The position numbers were made by a program, and so were the translations under genes. Of a stretch of 64,000 nt of DNA, positions 34,685 through 42,216 are shown one piece after another. Source of the DNA: Bacteroidales bacterium (GTDB taxonomy: Bacteria; Bacteroidota; Bacteroidia; Bacteroidales; F082); contig JALNZT010000007.1 of NCBI GenBank assembly GCA_023229135.1, positions 62,001 to 126,000 on the forward strand. Direction: 5' to 3'. Every line of letters starts with the position of its first letter. Position 1 is the first letter of the stretch. Below the pieces are notes generated by a model. It did not search any database. It was given only the letters and a program-made list of their open reading frames with translations, and was not told the DNA's origin.

Positions 34685-35657
34685 GTATATTACCCACAAA
34701 TTTCCCAATATCATAAGAGGTATTAAAAACTTTGTAAAGCTCGCGCAGTAACGGATATTCCTGTTCCGAAATGTCTTTCGACTTTAGCCGCTCATAGAAA
34801 ATATTAACAGCAATGCGACCTTCTAAAACTACTTTTTGAGAAATATCCTGCGAGAAAAATCCTTTTCCGATTAATAAACCTAAAGTCCGATTGCGGCTTA
34901 AGTCGTTTAGTGCAGTAAGCGAAAAATCCCCAAAGCCACAGTAGTTAAAAATGGTTTGCGATTGGCCGCCAAAACCTATCATCAGGTTTCTCATCTCATT
35001 AATGGCTTTTGAAAGCACCATTGAGCGTAAATTTGGTGAATCGAAACTCGCGTCAACTATGCCAATGATAATGGCGTAGATATTTTTAAGAATGCTGGCA
35101 TATTCAACACCCCGTATATCAGTCGTGAAATCGAGATATATTGTACTTTTTTCAAAAAGCTTTTCAAATATTATAAAAGTGGATTGGTCAACGGAAGCAA
35201 TGGTGAAAGCGGTTGGCTGATCATTCAGAATTTCGCGTGCAAACGAAGGCCCTTTCATACTTACAATTGGATTATCAAGAATTTTGGACAAACAGTCAGG
35301 AATTATTGCTGAATTACTTCCAAAACCCTTTGCCAGATTTACGATAACAGCCTTTGGATTGATAAATTCTACGTTGGTTTTTACGTAATCAACAACGGCG
35401 TTAGAGGGAATCGCCAGAAAAATAATGCCGGCGGTTTTCAAAACTGATTTGTCTGCGCTTGCTTTCAACGCGGGATTCAGACGGAAACTATTAAAATATT
35501 TTGGGTTGATATGTGCTTCGTTGATACGCTGAACCACTTCATCCTCAATGGAAATAAGCATTACCTGAACGCCATTTTTTGCTAGAATATTCCCCAGGGA
35601 TGTGGCTATCGCACCACTTCCAATAAAAACTACTTCGTCACTCTTGAGTTCTGCCAT
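34662..35657 (-). CDS. gpsA: NAD(P)-dependent glycerol-3-phosphate dehydrogenase-like protein
   Basis: 331 residues, the GpsA size. The Rossmann motif is VVFIGSGAIATSLGNILA; NLAKGFG and SMKGPSFAREI are GpsA substrate-pocket segments, and the catalytic Lys region is in EYASILKNIYAIIIGI, with CGFGDFSLTALNDLSRNR near the C-terminus. It reduces dihydroxyacetone phosphate to sn-glycerol-3-phosphate for phospholipids. The nucleotide loop has GSGAIAT rather than the usual GaGsWGT, and the sequence is more divergent than typical housekeeping GpsA, so it may be a paralogue serving surface polymers. It lies at the end of the minus operon that includes the flippase. Confidence 0.78.
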   Translation of the reverse strand: MAELKSDEVVFIGSGAIATSLGNILAKNGVQVMLISIEDEVVQRINEAHINPKYFNSFRLNPALKASADKSVLKTAGIIFLAIPSNAVVDYVKTNVEFINPKAVIVNLAKGFGSNSAIIPDCLSKILDNPIVSMKGPSFAREILNDQPTAFTIASVDQSTFIIFEKLFEKSTIYLDFTTDIRGVEYASILKNIYAIIIGIVDASFDSPNLRSMVLSKAINEMRNLMIGFGGQSQTIFNYCGFGDFSLTALNDLSRNRTLGLLIGKGFFSQDISQKVVLEGRIAVNIFYERLKSKDISEQEYPLLRELYKVFNTSYDIGKFVGNILKIHKPY

Positions 35658-35688
35658 TAGTCATTAAAATTAATCAGCGAAAGTACAT

Positions 35689-37173
35689 TTATTTTCTGGA
35701 AAGCATAAAATTGATGCTCTTATCAATCGTTTGATTGATATCATCCGAAAACTTCAGGAAATATAATAATATAATAAAAACACTTGTAAACACAGCGCTT
35801 TGCACTACGATAGTATATACATACCACTCAAAATCAGGCGTTAAACTCCCAATGAGATAAGCAATTAAGCCGATGGTTAGTAGTGCAAAGTAACTCCATT
35901 TAAAAGGCTGCATCTTATACTTATAATACACATAAGCCCATGATATGAAATTATAAATAAAGCGCGAAATCATTGAGGCTATGGCCGCTCCAACCAGTCC
36001 GTATAGTGGAATAAATATTAGATTTGTAATAACTAATAAAGCTGCAAAAACAAATAAAAACCAACTAATCACTTTATAGTTTTTGGAATTGCTGATAATA
36101 TATTGCGAAACGCTTGTAAACATTTCAATCAGATTGGCCAGCCCAATGAATACAATGACTAACCTACCCGGCTCGAAATCAGGATTTAAGATGTCAAAGA
36201 CTTGGTCTAAGTTAAGCATTAAACCTAAGAACAAAAGTAGGCCAATAGCAGAGAGGATACGGTTACTTTTGTCGTACACTTCCATAATTTTTTTCCGGTC
36301 ATTTGATTTCCAACCGTCTGCAATTACAATCACAGCAATTTTTATGACAGAGCGGGAAGGGACTAATATCAAGGTTCCAAAATAAAAAGTTATAGAATAA
36401 ATTCCCGTGTCGGCCAGTCCGAGCATATCGTTAATCATCACGATATCAATATTTAATATTAACACACCGGAAAAGCTTGTGGCTATGCCGTAAATGGCTA
36501 CCGACCGCATATTACGCGCCATATCTTTGGTGATAAAGCTGCGATAATCGCCCAATACAAAATTTCCGCTTCGGTGAATAGACCAAGCCAAAATTAATGT
36601 AGGAAGACAGATCGCAATCACATAAAGCAATACTAACTGTGAAAAATCAATCGTGTTAAAATAAAATAGTAAAACGGCTGCCAGAATAAAAATTCGCTGG
36701 TAAATTTCTTTGTAAAGAGAGCCTTTTACTGCATTATAAACAGCACGGTAATAGCTATCGAGTGCGTTAAAAAAAGTAGTAAAAAATATCAGTGGAATGA
36801 GGTAACTAATATATTCGACAAATAAATATGATTTTTCGATATTCTGACTGATAAGCCAGGGCTTGATGGCGAAAAATATGACCATGGCAAGTACAAAACC
36901 AACTAGATTTATCAGTAAAACAAGTTTGAAAAAGCCGTGATGCTTCTCTTTTAAATCTCTGAAATAAGGGAAGTTGCGTAGAGTAACTGAGGTGAATCCT
37001 AATCCCGAAAACTGTGCGAAAATGACAGAGATGGAAACCAACAGCCGCAACAAACCAATTTCGGATTTACTAAGCACTTCCGGATAAAGCAGGGCTGTAG
37101 TAATAAATCCCAGAATAACACCGATGTAAGCTATTACAGTGCCAGCAATACTTTGTTTTTTGATAATCCCCAT
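35689..37173 (-). CDS. Polysaccharide flippase of the MOP superfamily (Wzx-like)
   Basis: 494 residues with 13-14 hydrophobic helices arranged in two bundles. The N-terminus GIIKKQSIAGTVIAYIGVILGFITTALLYP is that of Bacteroidota lipopolysaccharide/polysaccharide biosynthesis flippases. It would move lipid-linked glycans across the inner membrane. It begins three bases after the wecB remnant and precedes gpsA by 31 bases in the same direction. No complete glycan cluster surrounds it. Confidence 0.85.
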   Translation of the reverse strand: MGIIKKQSIAGTVIAYIGVILGFITTALLYPEVLSKSEIGLLRLLVSISVIFAQFSGLGFTSVTLRNFPYFRDLKEKHHGFFKLVLLINLVGFVLAMVIFFAIKPWLISQNIEKSYLFVEYISYLIPLIFFTTFFNALDSYYRAVYNAVKGSLYKEIYQRIFILAAVLLFYFNTIDFSQLVLLYVIAICLPTLILAWSIHRSGNFVLGDYRSFITKDMARNMRSVAIYGIATSFSGVLILNIDIVMINDMLGLADTGIYSITFYFGTLILVPSRSVIKIAVIVIADGWKSNDRKKIMEVYDKSNRILSAIGLLLFLGLMLNLDQVFDILNPDFEPGRLVIVFIGLANLIEMFTSVSQYIISNSKNYKVISWFLFVFAALLVITNLIFIPLYGLVGAAIASMISRFIYNFISWAYVYYKYKMQPFKWSYFALLTIGLIAYLIGSLTPDFEWYVYTIVVQSAVFTSVFIILLYFLKFSDDINQTIDKSINFMLSRK

Positions 37174-37176
37174 AGC

Positions 37177-37521
37177 TTATTTTATTTGTAAAAGTAACAT
37201 CATCCAGTTGCTTTGCAAAAAATCTACATTTATAGGTCTTTCGGTATTGTCGCGTACTGTGAAACAGGGTACTCCCAACTCTAAAGCAGCCAATATTGAA
37301 GCAAGCTGCTGGGCATGGCTTCTGCCGAAAGACAAATTAAAGTTAAGAGTATTGGTGGCCAGTTGTTCGAGTAAAATATTCGACAGGTTTTTATCGAAGT
37401 GCTGTCTGTTAAGGCAAATCAAATGCTTAACTTCCCGATACGTTTTAATTTCCCGATCAAGCGGGGCTATCTTGATGAAATTAGGTCGTGCGCCTACAAC
37501 TGATTTTACTTTAAATGCCAT
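37177..37521 (-). pseudogene. wecB: UDP-GlcNAc 2-epimerase (wecB) remnant with large internal deletion
   Basis: From the ATG at 37521-37519 the frame gives 114 residues, against ~370 for WecB. The first ~70 follow a WecB N-terminus: SVVGARPNFIKIAPLDRE, QHFDKNLSNILLEQL and SHAQQLASIL. The sequence then jumps straight to the C-terminal hallmark ALELGVPCFTVRDNTERPINV, omitting ~250 residues with the catalytic His/Glu/Arg and UDP-binding sites. The tail after that is not WecB-like. The deletion keeps the frame, so a short protein could be made, but it cannot be an active epimerase. Confidence 0.8.
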
Positions 37522-37636
37522 GCCCTGTTTTTTGCAAAAATACTTAAATTTTAACCTTGTTTTTCCCTGGCTAATAATTTGATATAAAGCCATATAATCC
37601 AATTCGTAGGTTTTGAAGATTATTTAAGAAAAAACA

Positions 37637-38620
37637 TCATTTTATTTTCACACGATCCATTTCGTCAACGACTTCTTCCAAGTCCTTGTTTTCTCTTTTT
37701 GCCTGCCTGATGCTGGCGTTTAATTCAAAACCGATGAGTAAGATGAAAGCATCAAAATAGAGCCACATCAAAAAGATTATCAACGTACCAATGGATCCGT
37801 ATAGCGCATTATAGCGTGAAAAGTTAGAGATATAAAAGTTAAAAGCCAGGGTGCCAACAATAAAAAGTGCAGTAGCTAAAATGCTGCCGGGACTTATAAA
37901 ACGGTATTCTTTTCGCTTGGCTGGTGCATAATAGTAAAGCATTGATAGGCTGAGAAATGTAAGCAGGACAATAACCAACCATCTGAAAACCTGCAACAGT
38001 TGGGCGGTGATTCCGCTACGGATAAAATCCTGATTGATAAGCCATTGGATAATAATTCCGCCGCTGGTAATAAGTGCGATAGCCAAAATGACAAAAAATG
38101 AAAGTGTAAGCATTAAGAAGATGGCTGAAAGCCGCTGCTGCACCCAGGTCTTGGTGTCAATGGCATGCCAGGTACCATTGAAACCATCCATAATGGCGCT
38201 GATACCATTGGTGCTAAAGAAAAATGTTAAAATAAAACTCAGTGAAAGCAGTCCCCTGTTCTGACGTAGTACAATTTCTAGTATTGTCTCCTCCACTTCT
38301 TTGTAGGTGTTGGGAGGGATAATATCTTTGAAAAGGTCTAAGAGTGTGACCTGAAAATCAGCTATAGGTAAATAAGGTATCAGTGTAAATAGGAAGAGAA
38401 TAAATGGAAAAATCGCCAAAAAAAAGTTAAAGGCAACCGATGCAGCGCGCGTGGTTACAGACCCTTTGAATATCCCCCGGATAAAAAACACCAGCACATC
38501 ATAGAGCGGCACCTCATCAAATCCAGGTAAAATCAGTAAGCGCAAAATTGCCACAAAGCGTTCTTTGATGGCAAGAAATTTTACTTCTACTTTCTGATAA
38601 AGTACTTTAAAATGATGCAT
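37637..38620 (-). CDS. YihY/BrkB-family inner-membrane protein
   Basis: 327 residues with six membrane helices. Family marks: GSVTTRAASVAFNFFLAIFPF in the first helix, FSTNGISAIMDGFNGTWHA, and the last pair LYGSIGTLIIFLMWLYFDAFILLIG. The family was once called ribonuclease BN, but its members are membrane proteins of unsettled function. The C-terminal ~30 residues are charged and cytoplasmic. It begins one base after nadC and is likely co-transcribed with nadC and the DUF4783 gene. Confidence 0.9.
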   Translation of the reverse strand: MHHFKVLYQKVEVKFLAIKERFVAILRLLILPGFDEVPLYDVLVFFIRGIFKGSVTTRAASVAFNFFLAIFPFILFLFTLIPYLPIADFQVTLLDLFKDIIPPNTYKEVEETILEIVLRQNRGLLSLSFILTFFFSTNGISAIMDGFNGTWHAIDTKTWVQQRLSAIFLMLTLSFFVILAIALITSGGIIIQWLINQDFIRSGITAQLLQVFRWLVIVLLTFLSLSMLYYYAPAKRKEYRFISPGSILATALFIVGTLAFNFYISNFSRYNALYGSIGTLIIFLMWLYFDAFILLIGFELNASIRQAKRENKDLEEVVDEMDRVKIK

Positions 38621-38621
38621 A

Positions 38622-39476
38622 TCAATGTATTACAGCTCTCAGGCTAAGATCGAGGCTTTTGATATGGTGGGTGAGTGCTCCTACTGAGATAAAGTCAACG
38701 CCGGTTTGGGCGTAGTCATAAAGTGTTTTCTCGGTAATACCTCCTGAAGCTTCAGTCTCGCATAGATTTTCAATTTTTTCAATAGCCTTTTTCAGCTTTT
38801 CCGGTGTGAAATTATCAAGCATAATGCGTTGAATTTTTCCACAGTCTAAAGCTTGCTGTAGCTCTTCAAAGTTGCGTACCTCAATTTCTATTGGGAGATT
38901 TTTACCTGTCTTTTGCAGGTATGCATTGGCTGCTTCAATAGCCTGACACACGCCACCGGCAAAATCGACATGATTATTTTTTATCAAAATCATATCGAAT
39001 AATCCAAAGCGGTGATTGTATCCACCTCCTATTTTTACAGCTATTTTTTCAAAAACACGCATTCCTGGGGTAGTTTTTCGCGTGTCGAGTAGGCGGGTAG
39101 GGAGTCCTTTCAGAAGTGAAACGTAGTAAGCAGTTTTGGTGGCAATTCCACTCATCCGTTGCATATAGTTGAGGGCCAGCCGCTCTGCTGATAAGAGTGA
39201 AATCACGCGGCCTGTAACCCGAAATGCGATGTCGCCGGCTTTTACTGTTTGACCATCTTTTAATAAGGGTGTAAACTGGGTTTCGGCATCCACAAGCTGA
39301 AAAACTTGTGCAGCAATATCAATACCGGCGATGATGCCATTTTCGCGTACCAGAAGCTGCATGGTGCCTCGGGCATCAGCCGGAATAGTTGAGAGAGAAG
39401 TATGGTCGCCATCTCCTAAATCTTCAGCAATGGCGCGCTGAATGTGATCCTGGATGTATTTATTTTCGTCTGTCAT
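38622..39476 (-). CDS. nadC: Nicotinate-nucleotide pyrophosphorylase (carboxylating)
   Basis: 284 residues, the normal NadC length. It makes nicotinate mononucleotide from quinolinate and PRPP in NAD synthesis. Visible marks: EDLGDGDHTSLSTIP near the N-terminus, NYMQRMSGIAT, LDTRKTTPGMRVFEK (quinolinate/PRPP site), GGGYNHRFGLFDMILIKNNH, and EIEVRNFEEL with MLDNFTPE. It overlaps the DUF4783 gene by ATGA upstream and abuts the BrkB gene downstream. nadA and nadB are not in the window. Confidence 0.95.
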   Translation of the reverse strand: MTDENKYIQDHIQRAIAEDLGDGDHTSLSTIPADARGTMQLLVRENGIIAGIDIAAQVFQLVDAETQFTPLLKDGQTVKAGDIAFRVTGRVISLLSAERLALNYMQRMSGIATKTAYYVSLLKGLPTRLLDTRKTTPGMRVFEKIAVKIGGGYNHRFGLFDMILIKNNHVDFAGGVCQAIEAANAYLQKTGKNLPIEIEVRNFEELQQALDCGKIQRIMLDNFTPEKLKKAIEKIENLCETEASGGITEKTLYDYAQTGVDFISVGALTHHIKSLDLSLRAVIH

Positions 39477-39871
39477 GGCATTTTCGTGATGCTAATTGAA
39501 TGGATTTTTTCTTGTTCGGGCTTCCCAATCAGGTAAACCGTAAATGAACCGTCATTTGTAATGAGTTCACCAATATAATAGCTTGACAGGCTGTCAACTG
39601 CTTTGCCTGATTCTTTAATCTTAAAATCTGTTGGTACTTTTTCAGCGAAAAACCTATCGAGCATCAAACGTGCTTGATTTTGACTGTAAGTTCCTCTTGT
39701 TTCGGGTAATTCCAGGTAGATGCTGGAGGTGAAATAGCTTTGAATAAGTGTTGCGTCACCGGTTTTAAGTGCCTCAAATACAGTTTTTTCAAACTTATCC
39801 TGTGCCATCAATTGTTGTACAGAGAAGAGGACGAAAACCAGTAAGAAACCACCAAAAATATTTTTACCCAT
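39473..39871 (-). CDS. DUF4783 secreted protein
   Basis: 132 residues from the ATG at 39871, which opens a signal peptide (FGGFLLVFVLFSVQQLMAQ); the frame upstream crosses the promoter element. The mature ~110 residues have the NTF2-like alpha+beta pattern of DUF4783 (VFEALKTGDATLIQSYF, NQARLMLDRFF). It is likely periplasmic. Overlap with nadC by ATGA is a recurrent arrangement in Bacteroidota, but no functional link is known. Confidence 0.82.
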   Translation of the reverse strand: MGKNIFGGFLLVFVLFSVQQLMAQDKFEKTVFEALKTGDATLIQSYFTSSIYLELPETRGTYSQNQARLMLDRFFAEKVPTDFKIKESGKAVDSLSSYYIGELITNDGSFTVYLIGKPEQEKIHSISITKMP

Positions 39872-39899
39872 AGCCTGAAAAATTAGATATTTTTCGTGC

Positions 39900-39907
39900 C
39901 AAATATA
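39900..39907 (-). promoter_or_regulatory. -7 promoter element of the DUF4783-nadC operon
   Basis: Minus-strand TATATTTG fits TAnnTTTG exactly and lies 29 bases before the ATG at 39871. A TTTG (plus-strand CAAA 39924-39927) sits 16 bases upstream, a little short of the usual spacing. Confidence 0.5.
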
Positions 39908-40218
39908 CATGAAATTATCCTGCCAAATGTTTATTTTATGTAATTGTTCTTTATATATTATTAATAATCAATGTGTTAAAATTATTTTTTAAATTATTGA
40001 CATTTATGAAGAGCATAAACATTTAGGCGTCGTGCTTTTTAGGAATGGAATATTTTTGTTTTTTAATTGATGCTGAACTCTGTTATTCAGCGTGTTGAAT
40101 CTAAACTCTTGGAAGTTGTTTGTTGTGTGTTCAGAAAAACTTAGTAGGTTTACAGCTTAATGGTTTTTAACCATTTAAAGTTTAACAAAAAACAGCCTCT
40201 CAAAAATCTGAAAAATTG

Positions 40219-40226
40219 TACTTTTG
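40219..40226 (+). promoter_or_regulatory. -7 promoter element of the lipoprotein gene at 40252
   Basis: TACTTTTG is an exact match to TAnnTTTG, 26 bases before the ATG at 40252. It overlaps the upstream in-frame ATG at 40216, which therefore cannot be the start. Confidence 0.55.
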
Positions 40227-40251
40227 TCTCATTGGCTTTAACACTAACCTT

Positions 40252-40953
40252 ATGAAAAGAATTCTCCAATCAGCGCTTTTTAGTTCCTTAATATTTTTAG
40301 CAACAGCATGTTTGCCCGAAGAGAAATCTGAATCGGAAAAGTTTGAAAATCAACTTGAAAGCTTCAATCAGTCGATGGAAAATATTGGAACGACTATGGA
40401 TATGGTTGATGCTATGCAAGCTGAAATTGAAACGATAGAGCGTAAACGCGCTCTGGGCGAGCTCACAGATAAAGAGGCTGACGAGCAGCTGAACGAAGTG
40501 AAAGAAACTTATGGAAGAGTTATAGCCCGCCGATCTAATATTAATCCAGCCACAACGCTTCCCGGCTGGGCGCGCCAGCTTGGACTTTCAGAGCCTGTTG
40601 GGCTAACACTTGATCCCGATTATTCACAACTTACGTCCGTAAAAAATGCCGACGAAGGCTTTAACTCCATACTGTTGGTTTATTACGGCGACTACAACAT
40701 CTCTATGCGCGAAGCCAAACGCATAGCCGAAGCTGCTAAAATTCCGATTTCAAAAGACTATAAGCAAGCCGTGGAACTGGCAAAAACATACAGCAGCACT
40801 CCTATTAAAGGCATTGCTTTTATGAATTTTGATCCCTTTGTTGCTGATGCTGAATTTAATGTGTCCATTACCGTGGATGAAACAGGCATGCTCACCATAA
40901 GTGCTGTAAACGTAAGACAGATGCAGAAACAATTTCAGACAGAAACAAATTAG
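40252..40953 (+). CDS. Putative lipoprotein of unknown function
   Basis: 233 residues with a lipoprotein signal (SSLIFLATAC; Cys at about residue 20). The mature part begins with a charged, coiled-coil helix (to about residue 95, EKFENQLESFNQSMENIG and IETIERKRALGELTDKEAD) and ends in an alpha/beta domain of no family I recognise. It is probably anchored to the outer or inner membrane facing the periplasm. It is followed 9 bases later by the SDR gene, suggesting co-transcription. Confidence 0.72.
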   Translation: MKRILQSALFSSLIFLATACLPEEKSESEKFENQLESFNQSMENIGTTMDMVDAMQAEIETIERKRALGELTDKEADEQLNEVKETYGRVIARRSNINPATTLPGWARQLGLSEPVGLTLDPDYSQLTSVKNADEGFNSILLVYYGDYNISMREAKRIAEAAKIPISKDYKQAVELAKTYSSTPIKGIAFMNFDPFVADAEFNVSITVDETGMLTISAVNVRQMQKQFQTETN

Positions 40954-40962
40954 ATTTTAATC

Positions 40963-41667
40963 ATGGATATAATTATTGCAGGATGTGGACGTGGTATAGG
41001 GCTTGAGACAGCAAAAATTTTTGCGCAACATAAAGACATGCGGGTGTTAGCGCTTTCGCGAAATATAACTCAGTTGGAATTACTAAAGGAATCTATCAAA
41101 GAACAAGACAAAGGCTCAGAATTCATTCCCTTTTCAATTGACTTCAATCAGACAGCTTTTACCAATCAGATAATAGAAGTGATTGAACAACAACATTTTA
41201 AACCCTCAATTTTGATATACAATGCCGGATTGCTAATCAACAAACCAATTCGTGAATTTACGGAAAGCGATTTCGACAGACAGTTTCATGTGAATATCAA
41301 AGCCGGATTTTTATTGATTCAGGCCTTATTGCCTTATTTTGCTGAAAATTCGCATATTGTTACTATCAGTAGCATGGGCGGTTATCAGGGCAGTTCTAAA
41401 TTTCCCGGCTTATCACTCTACAGTGCAGCCAAAGGAGCGCTGGCAGTGCTGAGCGAATGTTTTGCTGAGGAGTTGAAGGACAGTAAGATAAGTGTAAATA
41501 GTTTGGCGCTTGGAGCCGCCCAAACAGAAATGCTCGAGATGGCTTTTCCGGGCATTAAGGCACCGCTCTCCGCGGCTCAAATGGCCGAATTTATCGCAGA
41601 TTTTGCCATGAACGGCTCAAAATACTTTAACGGAAAAATTTTACCAGTCTCAATTTCTACACCTTAA
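40963..41667 (+). CDS. Short-chain dehydrogenase/reductase
   Basis: 234 residues, classical SDR. The cofactor loop is GCGRGIGLETAKIF, the strand NAG is ILIYNAGLLINKP, the catalytic Ser lies in HIVTISSMGGYQGS and the YxxxK pair is LYSAAKGALAV. It is a cytoplasmic NAD(P)-dependent oxidoreductase of unknown substrate. It is shorter at the C-terminus than many SDRs. It sits between the lipoprotein and RseC genes; the RseC gene has its own promoter. Confidence 0.88.
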   Translation: MDIIIAGCGRGIGLETAKIFAQHKDMRVLALSRNITQLELLKESIKEQDKGSEFIPFSIDFNQTAFTNQIIEVIEQQHFKPSILIYNAGLLINKPIREFTESDFDRQFHVNIKAGFLLIQALLPYFAENSHIVTISSMGGYQGSSKFPGLSLYSAAKGALAVLSECFAEELKDSKISVNSLALGAAQTEMLEMAFPGIKAPLSAAQMAEFIADFAMNGSKYFNGKILPVSISTP

Positions 41668-41701
41668 TGGCCCTGATTCCGTTTAAGAAACGAATAATGT
41701 G

Positions 41702-41709
41702 TATTTTTG
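41702..41709 (+). promoter_or_regulatory. -7 promoter element of the RseC-like gene
   Basis: TATTTTTG is an exact TAnnTTTG match 27 bases before the ATG at 41737. In genomes where RseC leads the rnf operon, this promoter would drive the whole operon. Confidence 0.5.
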
Positions 41710-41736
41710 TAGCTGGTTAAAAAGTAACAATTTCAA

Positions 41737-42162
41737 ATGACGAATACCGTAAATGAAATAGCACATCCGGGAGTCATCATGCAGATTAGCGGACCTATGG
41801 CCGAAGTGATGATACTTTCAAAATCGGCATGCAGCTCCTGTCAGGTTAAAGGTGCTTGCAATATGTCGGAAATGGAAGAAAAAAGGGTTTTTGTGACACT
41901 TCCTCCAGAGCATACCTACAAAAGTGGCCAGCAGGTGAATGTAGTGATGCGCCAGGCTTTAGGAAATCTGGCTGTTTTTCTGGGTTATATCTTACCTTTC
42001 ATCATTTTGTTGCTCACCTTAATCAGCTTTATCTCAATGGGTTTGGGCGAAGGTATTGCCGGTATCTTTTCGCTCCTCATTTTGGTGCCTTACTATTTTA
42101 TCTTACATAAATCCAAAGAAAAGCTGAGTCGTAAATTTAGTTTTCAAATCGCACCCATTTAA
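41737..42162 (+). CDS. rseC: SoxR-reducing-system/RseC family protein
   Basis: 141 residues. A small N-terminal domain carries a cysteine cluster KSACSSCQVKGACN (CX2CX5C), followed by two membrane helices (LAVFLGYILPFIILLLTLISFI and GIAGIFSLLILVPYYFIL). In Bacteroidota this family member is normally the first gene of the Rnf operon, where it may help assemble or regulate the redox complex; in enterobacteria relatives act with SoxR reduction or sigma-E control. Here rnfB is about 5.3 kb downstream, beyond an intervening block. Confidence 0.88.
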   Translation: MTNTVNEIAHPGVIMQISGPMAEVMILSKSACSSCQVKGACNMSEMEEKRVFVTLPPEHTYKSGQQVNVVMRQALGNLAVFLGYILPFIILLLTLISFISMGLGEGIAGIFSLLILVPYYFILHKSKEKLSRKFSFQIAPI

Positions 42163-42216
42163 TATAAGGAATTAAAATAATATCACAATCTTTTAAATTT
42201 CACCAAAATTATTACA

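Larger units (their letters stand above)
39872..40251. other. Divergent intergenic region with two promoters and a small hairpin
   Basis: 380 bases without a gene. It carries a minus-strand -7 element at 39900-39907, a plus-strand -7 element at 40219-40226, and a 7-bp hairpin AATGGTT/AACCATT (40159-40165, 40169-40175) with a 3-base loop that may be an operator. Confidence 0.5.
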
